IMG/VR virus record: IMGVR_UViG_3300034375_002368
Coordinates: 1-22,598 of that record
DNA: 22,598 bases
Direction: 5' to 3' (one strand)
From: a virus
The notes under the pieces are model-generated. The model saw only the letters and a list, made by a program, of their open reading frames with translations, was not told the DNA's origin and did no database searches. The first letter of the stretch is position 1. Every line of letters starts with the position of its first letter. A program made the translations under genes and the position numbers. Below, one piece after another: positions 1-4,747 of this stretch.

Positions 1-41
1 AAGTTTTTTAGTACATTAATCGTATCTGTTGAAAGATTCAT
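1..41 (-). CDS. 45: Sliding clamp gp45, N-terminal fragment (runs off the window)
   Basis: Only 13 codons are inside the window. The peptide MNLSTDTINVLKN matches the start of T4 gp45 (MKLSKDTTALLKNF as I recall it), the trimeric processivity clamp of the phage DNA polymerase, which also activates gp55-dependent late transcription. The ATG is at 41-39. An AGGAG ribosome-binding site lies about 9 bases upstream, in the 18-base gap after the peroxiredoxin stop. Its place at the end of the block fits the order of marine T4-like phages. The identification rests on a short stretch, but length, start and context agree. The rest of the gene lies left of the window. Confidence 0.8.
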   Translation of the reverse strand, partial: MNLSTDTINVLKN

Positions 42-59
42 AATATATTTCTCCTATTT

Positions 60-554
60 TTAATTGGTCAAGTATTTCAACATACTCTCTGGTGATGATT
101 CACCATATGGGTCGCTAGTCAAATTATCACATTTGCCTGGTTCTTCAAACAATGCCTCAATGACACCATCATTTACAACCATAGCATATCTCCAAGACCT
201 TTGACCAAATCCTTTATCGTCTTTACAGACAAGCATTCCCATTAACCTTGAAAATTCACCTGAGCCATCTGGAATCATTTTGCAATTTACAATATGTTCT
301 TTTTCTGCCCAAGCATTCATTACAAAAGAATCATTAACTGACATACAATAGATTTCGTCAATGCCTCTTTCTTTGAATTCATTATATTTGTTTTCGAAAC
401 CTGGTAATTGTTTACTTGAACAAGTTGGTGTAAACGCACCAGGCAGTCCAAAGACAACTACTCGTTTGCCTTTAAAAAAATCATCACTTGTTTTAGTAAC
501 CCATTCGCCAAGTTCTCTTACTTTAAAACTTACATTAGGTACTTTATGTTTCAT
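60..554 (-). CDS. Peroxiredoxin, Prx5/AhpE-like redoxin
   Basis: A 164-residue thiol peroxidase of the peroxiredoxin 5 type, which reduces hydrogen peroxide or alkyl hydroperoxides. The active-site signature PGAFTPTC (38-45) gives the P-x3-T-x2-C triad P38, T42 and peroxidatic Cys45, followed by SSKQLPGF. Arg122 in WRYAMVVNDG is the expected conserved arginine. Other cysteines (70, 91, 110, 142) could act in resolution, but none sits in a diagnostic place; Cys142 in EEPGKCDN is a candidate. Length matches the family; there is no signal peptide, so it is cytoplasmic. It has an AAAGGA ribosome-binding site, and its ATG overlaps the stop of a 35-codon upstream ORF (TAATG). It lies 18 bases before gp45, so the two are probably cotranscribed from the promoter at 669-697. 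A peroxiredoxin joined to a replication gene is an auxiliary metabolic gene. Family assignment is strong; the physiological role is inferred. Confidence 0.93.
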   Translation of the reverse strand: MKHKVPNVSFKVRELGEWVTKTSDDFFKGKRVVVFGLPGAFTPTCSSKQLPGFENKYNEFKERGIDEIYCMSVNDSFVMNAWAEKEHIVNCKMIPDGSGEFSRLMGMLVCKDDKGFGQRSWRYAMVVNDGVIEALFEEPGKCDNLTSDPYGESSPESMLKYLTN

Positions 555-661
555 TATATATCCTTTTTAACTAATTTTGGAGCGGAATGATTGTACTGCC
601 CAAACTTCTCCTGGTTGGAAACCAAGTGTTTTACTTTTAAACTAATTCCGCATTTGTTCAT
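554..661 (-). CDS. Candidate 35-codon leader ORF before peroxiredoxin
   Basis: An open frame starts with ATG at 661 and ends with TAA at 556-554, sharing one base with the peroxiredoxin ATG (TAATG), an arrangement typical of translational coupling. The peptide begins MNKCGISLKVKHLVSNQ and ends KLVKKDI; it is basic and matches no family I recognise. There is no Shine-Dalgarno site. The -10 box at 669-674 predicts a transcript start near 662, so the mRNA would be leaderless for this ORF. The same stretch also contains a long-range stem (582-588 with 645-651), so it may instead be a structured untranslated leader. Coding status is uncertain. Confidence 0.35.
   Translation of the reverse strand: MNKCGISLKVKHLVSNQEKFGQYNHSAPKLVKKDI
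582..651 (-). promoter_or_regulatory. Foldable leader upstream of peroxiredoxin
   Basis: In the transcript GCGGAAT (651-645) can pair with ATTCCGC (588-582), seven perfect pairs enclosing about 56 bases. Inside, TGGTT (624-620) and AACCA (616-612) form a small hairpin. Such nesting can be a regulatory leader or mRNA stabiliser. It does not resemble a riboswitch class I can name. It overlaps the 35-codon ORF candidate, and the two readings compete. Confidence 0.3.
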
Positions 662-668
662 GTGTTAC

Positions 669-697
669 ATTATATAGTAAATGGCCGAGAAAGTCAA
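669..697 (-). promoter_or_regulatory. Sigma70-like promoter P1 (TTGACT-17-TATAAT)
   Basis: The minus strand reads TTGACT (697-692), 17 bases, TATAAT (674-669). The spacer is optimal and the -10 box is consensus. The -35 box is embedded in AGGCTTGACTTTC, shared exactly with the promoter at 2071-2099. It drives the 35-codon ORF, peroxiredoxin and probably gp45. This is the form expected of a phage early promoter read by host RNA polymerase. The -35 box lies in the loop of the hairpin at 680-713. Confidence 0.75.
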
Positions 698-713
698 GCC
701 TCCTTCGGCCATT
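680..713 (-). terminator. Hairpin overlapping promoter P1; possible terminator of the upstream gene
   Basis: AATGGCCGA (680-688) pairs perfectly with TCGGCCATT (705-713), nine base pairs around a 16-base loop holding the -35 box. On the minus strand it starts about 10 bases after the stop codon of the 408-residue gene and is followed by only a weak T run (ATTTAC), so termination may be partial. The same layout recurs at 2084-2112. Confidence 0.45.
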
Positions 714-723
714 CATTTTATTT

Positions 724-1950
724 TTACAATAGTACCAATTCATCCATGTTGTGTATTTTTTTAATCGCTGGTAAGGTTGCATATAATACCACTTTACTTG
801 TATTTTTTGGTATTACATTATCTCCCTTATCATTTTTATATACAAAAAAGGTTTCTGCATAATTACTAATTGATTCTTTCCAATTAAAATTATGTAATTT
901 AACCCTATTGTCATATTGGTCTTGTAAGTCTTTTGTATTATTAGAGCTTTCAAGTGTTGATGTGTGTACAATAATCCTTAAAGTTTTACCTATAAAGTGT
1001 GGATTAGCCATCACAATTGATGCTCTATAAATGTTTTTAGTCCATGATGATGAAGCACAAACTAGATACAAAATATCTGGTTCTGAACCGTCATCTTTTA
1101 CAAATAGTAATTCTGCATTACCTAAACCAGCCCCTGGATATTGTAAGGCAGCTTTCTTATAATTATGGTCTGACATCCATTGATTAATATTTTCTGGTCT
1201 CCAAGAATATATCAAAGGTCTTGTATTTGCATTATTTAAAATTGTTTGTGCTAACTGGTCTTTATATGCTTCAGTAAAAGGACCATCACCTGTAGCCTCA
1301 TAAATCCAACCTTTAATATCTGCAAGATTTTTATTTAACATTTTACCATTAATTAATTCTTGACCAGCTGAGATAACATCTGCTCCGTTAGCAACACCTG
1401 TTGGTACATCAACACAATTAAATCTAACTGATTGTGTAATTAAAGTTCTATTATCTGTAACTTTATATACTGCTACAATTGCATTTTTCATTTTACAATT
1501 GTTTTTTAAGATTTTAGTTCTTGTTTTGCCAGTAATAATCTTAATAGAACCATCAGGATATACACAAATTGCAATTGGCGGATATCTTAATTTATAACCA
1601 TTTGTAATTATATCATTTTTAATTTTATCAAATTTTTGATTTTCGCCTGCTCTACCTTGTTGAGCTCCGTATTCTTTCTTAATAGAATCATTTAAAACAT
1701 CAATGTCATAAATTTCAAAATCTATAAAGTCTATACCCTTAGGTAATTCGTTACCATATAATTCAGGATATGCGTCTGTGCTAATGATTTCTTTTAATCT
1801 ATTTAAGTTTGCTTCTGAAAATGCGTCAACAAAATTTGTATTGATAACTATTGAATTGTCATCAATTGTTTTTGTTAAACTTGTATTGTTGTGGATTCCT
1901 AGTTGTTGTTCTAGCTCACTAGATAGCTGTACTTGTTGTTCTAAAGTCAT
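724..1950 (-). CDS. Hypothetical protein with ParB/sulfiredoxin-like fold segment
   Basis: A 408-residue protein not recognised as a whole. Residues about 75-165 resemble the ParB/Srx-fold nuclease-like superfamily: a hydrophobic strand RYPPIAICV (122-130), then DGSIKIITGKTRTKIL, where GKTR takes the place of the usual G-x-H-R loop, then a strand NAIVAVYKV. The histidine is replaced, so activity cannot be assumed, and no catalytic cysteine of sulfiredoxin is present at this loop. The C-terminal part (about 260-408) has several predicted strands and no motif I can name. There is no signal peptide or membrane segment. It is preceded by its own promoter (2071-2099) and a foldable leader, with a weak AAAGG ribosome-binding site. 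It sits between hsp20 and the peroxiredoxin gene. Possible roles include DNA binding or protein modification; none can be asserted. Confidence 0.6.
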   Translation of the reverse strand: MTLEQQVQLSSELEQQLGIHNNTSLTKTIDDNSIVINTNFVDAFSEANLNRLKEIISTDAYPELYGNELPKGIDFIDFEIYDIDVLNDSIKKEYGAQQGRAGENQKFDKIKNDIITNGYKLRYPPIAICVYPDGSIKIITGKTRTKILKNNCKMKNAIVAVYKVTDNRTLITQSVRFNCVDVPTGVANGADVISAGQELINGKMLNKNLADIKGWIYEATGDGPFTEAYKDQLAQTILNNANTRPLIYSWRPENINQWMSDHNYKKAALQYPGAGLGNAELLFVKDDGSEPDILYLVCASSSWTKNIYRASIVMANPHFIGKTLRIIVHTSTLESSNNTKDLQDQYDNRVKLHNFNWKESISNYAETFFVYKNDKGDNVIPKNTSKVVLYATLPAIKKIHNMDELVLL

Positions 1951-1963
1951 TTTATACCTTTTC

Positions 1964-2015
1964 TCGCCACATGGCGAATTGTCATTAATTTATTTCGGCA
2001 CCAAACTCTGTTTGG
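1964..2015 (-). promoter_or_regulatory. Two hairpins in the leader of the ParB-fold gene
   Basis: The leader contains CCAAAC/GTTTGG (2001-2006 with 2010-2015, three-base loop) and TCGCC/GGCGA (1964-1968 with 1973-1977, four-base loop), the second directly in front of the ribosome-binding region. The leader from the predicted start near 2064 is about 114 bases, close in length to the peroxiredoxin leader. Function unknown. Confidence 0.3.
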
Positions 2016-2070
2016 CATATGCCTATTATTATATATCCAAAATTTTTTATCATTTTAAAAATATATTACT

Positions 2071-2099
2071 ATTATATATTAAATGCCGAGGAAAGTCAA
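2071..2099 (-). promoter_or_regulatory. Sigma70-like promoter P2 (TTGACT-17-TATAAT)
   Basis: The minus strand has TTGACT (2099-2094), 17 bases, TATAAT (2076-2071). It shares the 13-base stretch AGGCTTGACTTTC with P1. The -35 box lies in the loop of the hairpin at 2084-2112. It drives the ParB-fold gene. Confidence 0.75.
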
Positions 2100-2112
2100 G
2101 CCTCCCTCGGCA
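2084..2112 (-). terminator. Hairpin overlapping promoter P2; possible terminator after hsp20
   Basis: TGCCGAGG (2084-2091) pairs perfectly with CCTCGGCA (2105-2112), eight GC-rich base pairs with a 13-base loop that contains the -35 box. It lies about 50 bases after the hsp20 stop. The transcript continues ATTTAATAT, a weak U-rich tail. The stem differs in sequence from the P1 hairpin, while the loop is nearly identical. Confidence 0.45.
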
Positions 2113-2162
2113 CTCTAAATTTAGCAGAGCCACCATATATAAAAGTGGTTGCAAAACAAAAA

Positions 2163-2615
2163 CTATTTAATAGATATAGTTCTTGCTTTCTTGTGGTCTG
2201 GTACGATTTTCTCTAAAGATACTTTTAGTAAACCATCTTTAAGTTCAGCACCTTTGACCTCGACATCATCTGCAATCGTAAAAGATTTTACAAAGCTTCT
2301 TTTAGCAATGCCTTTGTGTAATACGCCGTCATTGTCTTCCACTTCTTTTTCTTCTTTTGATTTTACAGATTCAATTCTTAGGATATTATCCTCATAATTT
2401 ACTGTAATGTCTTTTTTACCGTAACCTGCTAGAGCCACCTCAATGTCATATGATAAAGAACCTGTCTTTACTATATTGTATGGTGGATAATTACTAGCCG
2501 TCATTGTCGGTAGTTGAGTTGTCAACATATCGAAATGGTCGAACATATCGTCAAAACCCACCGTAAATGGTCGTAGTCCAGTAAAAATTGAATGAATTGC
2601 TTTTGAATTGGTCAT
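2163..2615 (-). CDS. hsp20: Small heat shock protein Hsp20 (IbpA-like)
   Basis: A 150-residue alpha-crystallin chaperone that binds unfolding proteins without ATP and holds them for refolding; cytoplasmic. The alpha-crystallin domain spans about 43-140: YPPYNIVKTG, a repeating strand pattern, then RSFVKSFTIADDVEVKGAEL and DGLLKVSLEK, as in bacterial IbpA/B. The C-terminal I-x-I motif (ISI, 147-149), which packs into neighbouring subunits, is present. The N-terminal arm is short. Length is normal. GGAGG lies 8 bases before the ATG. Its control region is notable: a sigma70-like box overlapping a T4-type late box, and a hairpin at the predicted mRNA 5' end. Hsp20 genes are common in T4-like cyanophages and related marine phages; a role in folding abundant virion proteins is a reasonable inference, not shown here. 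Confidence 0.93.
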   Translation of the reverse strand: MTNSKAIHSIFTGLRPFTVGFDDMFDHFDMLTTQLPTMTASNYPPYNIVKTGSLSYDIEVALAGYGKKDITVNYEDNILRIESVKSKEEKEVEDNDGVLHKGIAKRSFVKSFTIADDVEVKGAELKDGLLKVSLEKIVPDHKKARTISIK

Positions 2616-2650
2616 ATAGAACCTCCTTTTTATTAAGCAAAGTTTATGTT

Positions 2651-2675
2651 TTGATACCTCTTATGAGCGTATCAA
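2651..2675 (-). promoter_or_regulatory. 5'-end hairpin in the hsp20 leader
   Basis: TTGATAC (2675-2669 in the transcript) pairs with GTATCAA (2657-2651); after a one-base bulge CTC pairs with GAG around the loop ATAA. The predicted start from the -10 box at 2681-2686 is near 2674, so the hairpin forms the 5' end of the mRNA, as in stabilised transcripts such as ompA. The ribosome-binding site (about 2624-2629) stays outside it, which argues against a classical thermosensor that hides the site. Confidence 0.45.
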
Positions 2676-2678
2676 TAT

Positions 2679-2710
2679 TATTTATATAGGCATTAATTTT
2701 AAAATGTCAA
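2679..2710 (-). promoter_or_regulatory. Composite early/late promoter of hsp20
   Basis: The minus strand shows TTGACA (2710-2705), a perfect -35 box. ATATAA follows at a 17-base spacing, or TATAAA at 18. The same bases form TATAAATA (2686-2679), the T4 late promoter consensus read by gp55. Hsp20 could therefore be transcribed by host sigma70 early and by the gp55/gp45 machinery late. Confidence 0.6.
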
Positions 2711-2720
2711 CCTATAAAAT

Positions 2721-2758
2721 GGTTATTTTTTTGCATACAAGGCTATAAAAAAATAACC
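2721..2758 (-). terminator. Perfect 12-bp inverted repeat, possible terminator
   Basis: GGTTATTTTTTT (2721-2732) and AAAAAAATAACC (2747-2758) are exact reverse complements around a 14-base loop. On the minus strand the stem is followed by ATTTTATAGG and then by the hsp20 -35 box. It could end transcripts of the gene-free region to its right. The stem is AT-rich and symmetric, so direction and strength are uncertain. Confidence 0.35.
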
Positions 2759-3130
2759 AAAAAACGAGCCGCAGCTTAAGTTCTTTTGAGAGTTGAACCA
2801 GGCGCAAATGCCAAACAAACTCATCTAGGTTAACGCTAGCGCCCCTAAATTCTGTTATTGGTAGAGGTAGGCCTCACCCTCTTTTACCCTAACTTGTCTT
2901 ACCAAGCCTATCACTAGTCATGTGCTACGAAGGCCAATGGACCAATAAAGAGTAGTCTAACCGTGGACTACCGTGTGTGTATTAAGGCACAACCCTTAAA
3001 GTGGTAGTTTTTTTAATAGAGATACTACCAAACTCTTGCGACCCCGACATTAATTTGTCGGTCTTCCCTACGCTACTGGACTTACGAACCGCCAGCATAA
3101 TATATATAACACTTCAAAGCGTAGGAATCT
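2759..3130 (-). ncRNA. Hairpin-rich gene-free region, candidate structured RNA
   Basis: No credible ORF is present in this gap between bS21 and hsp20, yet it is GC-richer than its surroundings and full of exact short stems: 3067-3074/3118-3125 (8 bp, starting 6 bases after the bS21 stop, with a CTGG/CCAG pair inside), 3044-3049/3056-3061 (6 bp), 3002-3008/3024-3030 (7 bp), 2982-2987/2994-2999 (6 bp), 2952-2957/2966-2971 (6 bp), 2864-2867/2872-2875, and a closing GGCGC/GCGCC pair 2801-2805/2839-2843. A possible pseudoknot joins the loop at 2988-2993 to CACA just beyond. I looked for tmRNA, RNase P RNA, tRNA and group I intron hallmarks and did not find them. The strand is inferred from the operon direction; the stems themselves are strand-neutral. 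It is probably cotranscribed with bS21. Confidence 0.5.
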
Positions 3131-3340
3131 CTAAAAACCTCTAATCTTTTCCAACTTTTTCTGTTGTTTTTTCCAGTTCTTAATAGCCTCTTTTTTCTTT
3201 TCCTGTTTAATTTCGGAGGGCTTTTTGTAATATTGTCTTTCTCGTAACTCTTTAATCAAGCCTTCTTTTTGTACTTTCCTTTTTAGTACACGCATAGCTT
3301 GTTCAAGGTTACCATTTCTAACATTAACTGTAATACTCAT
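3131..3340 (-). CDS. rpsU: Ribosomal protein bS21
   Basis: A 69-residue, very basic protein matching bacterial S21 along its length: MSITVNVRNGNLEQAMRVLK, then RKVQKEGLIKELRERQYYKKPSE with the family's basic helices and a Lys-rich tail. bS21 binds the 30S platform near the anti-Shine-Dalgarno end of 16S rRNA and helps translation initiation. Viral bS21 genes are reported, including in pelagiphages; a phage copy could exchange into host ribosomes and favour viral messages, which is inference. Length is typical (about 65-71). GGAGG is 9 bases from the ATG. It stands between a terminator-like hairpin after the AAA+ gene and the structured gap. No separate promoter was recognised, so readthrough from upstream is likely. 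Confidence 0.93.
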   Translation of the reverse strand: MSITVNVRNGNLEQAMRVLKRKVQKEGLIKELRERQYYKKPSEIKQEKKKEAIKNWKKQQKKLEKIRGF

Positions 3341-3374
3341 ATATTTTTACCTCCTCTCTTAACAGTATAAGAAA

Positions 3375-3398
3375 GGTGGAGGGCACTACCCCTCCACC
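3375..3398 (-). terminator. Strong hairpin between the AAA+ gene and bS21
   Basis: GGTGGAGGG (3375-3383) and CCCTCCACC (3390-3398) pair over nine GC-rich positions with a six-base loop. On the minus strand it follows the AAA+ stop by about 27 bases and is trailed by TTTCTTATAC, a broken U tract. It probably ends or attenuates the cobT/cobS-like transcript before bS21. Confidence 0.6.
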
Positions 3399-3424
3399 AA
3401 GGACTTACACTATGATTGATAGAT

Positions 3425-4645
3425 TTAGATAACACCGTTGTCATCTGACTCACTATCATTGTCATCCATTTGAGAAGATATATCTTCCTGTCTTTGCTGT
3501 TCAGCAATCTGCTCGGCAGTTGCACCAGCATCCACTTTTGTATATAACTCCATAAATGAATTCTTTGTATCGTTATCAAATCTGTTAGTACAAACTTCGA
3601 TAGCTTTAACTTTTTTACCAAAGATGGCATATGCTTGTATGATATGAACCAATCTTCTAGTTGATATAATCTCATCAACACCACCATCAAAGTAGGTTTT
3701 TCTGATTACATCAGCCCAAGTTACCAATTTCTTACAGAAATCTTTGTCTGCTTTACCAGCAGTTTTCAAAGTACCAACCAAGATTTTTTCTTCTACACTT
3801 GGTTTTGGATAACTTTGCTCAAAGGTAATTGGAAATCTTTCCAAGAAAGCTTCGTTAAGTACATTAGTACCGATAAACTTTCCGTCATCACTACCTTGAC
3901 CTTTTGTATTGGCAGTAGCAACAACATTGAAACCATGAGCAGGTTTTATAAACTTGTTAATCTTTTTAACAAAGACACCAGAACCTTCAAGGATTGGTTG
4001 TAAACACATAATCTTATTACTTGCTAAGTCAATCTCATCAAGTAAAAGAACAGCGCCTCTTTCCATGGCTTCGATAACAGGACCATTTTGCCAAACAGTT
4101 TGGCCGTCCTTCAATCTGTAACCACCTAAAAGGTCGTCTTCATCAGTTTCAATTGTAATATTGACTCTGATTAATTCTCTTTTGTTTTCGGCACACGCTT
4201 GGGTAACACCCATAGTTTTACCGTTACCTGAAAGACCAGTAATAAAAACAGGATAAAACATCTTGCTTTTAATAATACTCTTTACATCAGGATAATTACC
4301 AAATGAAACGAACACAGGATCCTTTTTAGGAACAATGTCGCCAGTTAAAGAAGAAACAATATAAGCGGCTTCACTTTTTGTTTCAACTTCAGGTGCTTTA
4401 GTTGTCAAAACTTTTTCAGCTTCGCCTGATTGAACATTTGTCACAGGCACAACTTCATCACCCTCTGTAGGTAATTTGAATAATGATTTGCCAATTTTAT
4501 AATCGGCATTTTTAATCAACCATTGAGGTGCATACTTGCAACCAAAATGTTTGTTGGCTTCTTTTAATTGAGCCACGGTCAATTCGTTTGAACCAAACTT
4601 TTTAACAGCATGGTCTACGAATTCTTGTTGTTTAGTGTTTAACAT
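3425..4645 (-). CDS. cobS: MoxR/CobS-type AAA+ ATPase
   Basis: An AAA+ ATPase of 406 residues counted from ATG 4645. Walker A is GLSGNGKT (about 137-144), Walker B LLLDEID (about 200-206); sensor-type ATANTKG and an arginine-finger candidate in LNEAFLERFP follow, as in MoxR/NorQ/CobS proteins. The N-terminal 120 residues (MLNTKQQEFVDHAVKKFG) are a helical adaptor; the C-terminus is acidic. The frame is open to a TTG at 4699, but ATG 4645 is chosen because AGGAG lies 8 bases before it and the extension covers a promoter. In marine T4-like phages it is annotated CobS, from resemblance to the cobaltochelatase ATPase subunit. No chelatase large subunit is near, while a VWA partner lies just upstream, so a MoxR-VWA remodelling machine is an equally good or better reading. 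Confidence 0.88.
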   Translation of the reverse strand: MLNTKQQEFVDHAVKKFGSNELTVAQLKEANKHFGCKYAPQWLIKNADYKIGKSLFKLPTEGDEVVPVTNVQSGEAEKVLTTKAPEVETKSEAAYIVSSLTGDIVPKKDPVFVSFGNYPDVKSIIKSKMFYPVFITGLSGNGKTMGVTQACAENKRELIRVNITIETDEDDLLGGYRLKDGQTVWQNGPVIEAMERGAVLLLDEIDLASNKIMCLQPILEGSGVFVKKINKFIKPAHGFNVVATANTKGQGSDDGKFIGTNVLNEAFLERFPITFEQSYPKPSVEEKILVGTLKTAGKADKDFCKKLVTWADVIRKTYFDGGVDEIISTRRLVHIIQAYAIFGKKVKAIEVCTNRFDNDTKNSFMELYTKVDAGATAEQIAEQQRQEDISSQMDDNDSESDDNGVI

Positions 4646-4677
4646 AGTGTAGTCTCCTTTTTTCATTTTATAAGTAT

Positions 4678-4706
4678 ATCCTATCATAGATATTTTCAAT
4701 TGGCAA
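4678..4706 (-). promoter_or_regulatory. Candidate promoter of the AAA+ gene (TTGCCA-17-TAGGAT)
   Basis: The minus strand has TTGCCA (4706-4701), 17 bases, TAGGAT (4683-4678), followed by ATAC as at 9662-9690. An A8 tract lies 5 bases upstream of the -35 box, UP-element-like. Predicted start is near 4671, giving a leader of about 26 bases to ATG 4645. Both boxes are imperfect. Confidence 0.4.
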
Positions 4707-4711
4707 CCCTC

Positions 4712-4741
4712 TTTTTTTTGTTACCAGGTAAGGGTTACCGA
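4712..4741 (-). repeat. Repeat copy A: T-tract plus GGTAAGGGTTACCGA
   Basis: The plus strand has T8, then 7 bases, then GGTAAGGGTTACCGA (4727-4741). A second copy at 7103-7134 has T10 and GGTAAGGGTTTCCGA (14 of 15 identical). On the minus strand this copy makes the small hairpin GGTAA/TTACC and places the A tract just before the promoter of the AAA+ gene. Confidence 0.6.
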
Positions 4742-4747
4742 GCATTA

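Noticed and set aside
724-1950. Functional sulfiredoxin repairing the neighbouring peroxiredoxin
   Set aside because: The G-x-H-R loop with its catalytic cysteine is replaced by GKTR, and the protein is far longer than sulfiredoxin; only the fold resemblance is kept.
1985-2053. 22-codon ORF in the leader of the ParB-fold gene
   Set aside because: No ribosome-binding site, no coupling to the next start, and the bases form hairpins; not supported as a gene.
669-2112. The two hairpin joints as parts of a CRISPR array or mobile repeat
   Set aside because: Only two copies, 1.4 kb apart, sharing the promoter core but not the stems; there are no spacers or target-site duplications.
2759-3130. tmRNA, RNase P RNA, group I intron or tRNA in the gap
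   Set aside because: A T-loop-like string (GGTTCAACTC on the minus strand, 2799-2790) and ACCA strings occur, but no matching T stem, acceptor stem, tag frame ending in Ala-Leu-Ala-Ala or other conserved core sequence was found.
3337-3690. 117-residue minus-strand ORF
   Set aside because: It is an out-of-frame shadow of the 3' end of the AAA+ gene and crosses the terminator-like hairpin.
4646-4699. 18-codon N-terminal extension of the AAA+ protein starting at TTG
   Set aside because: It covers the candidate promoter and ribosome-binding site of ATG 4645 and adds no conserved residues.
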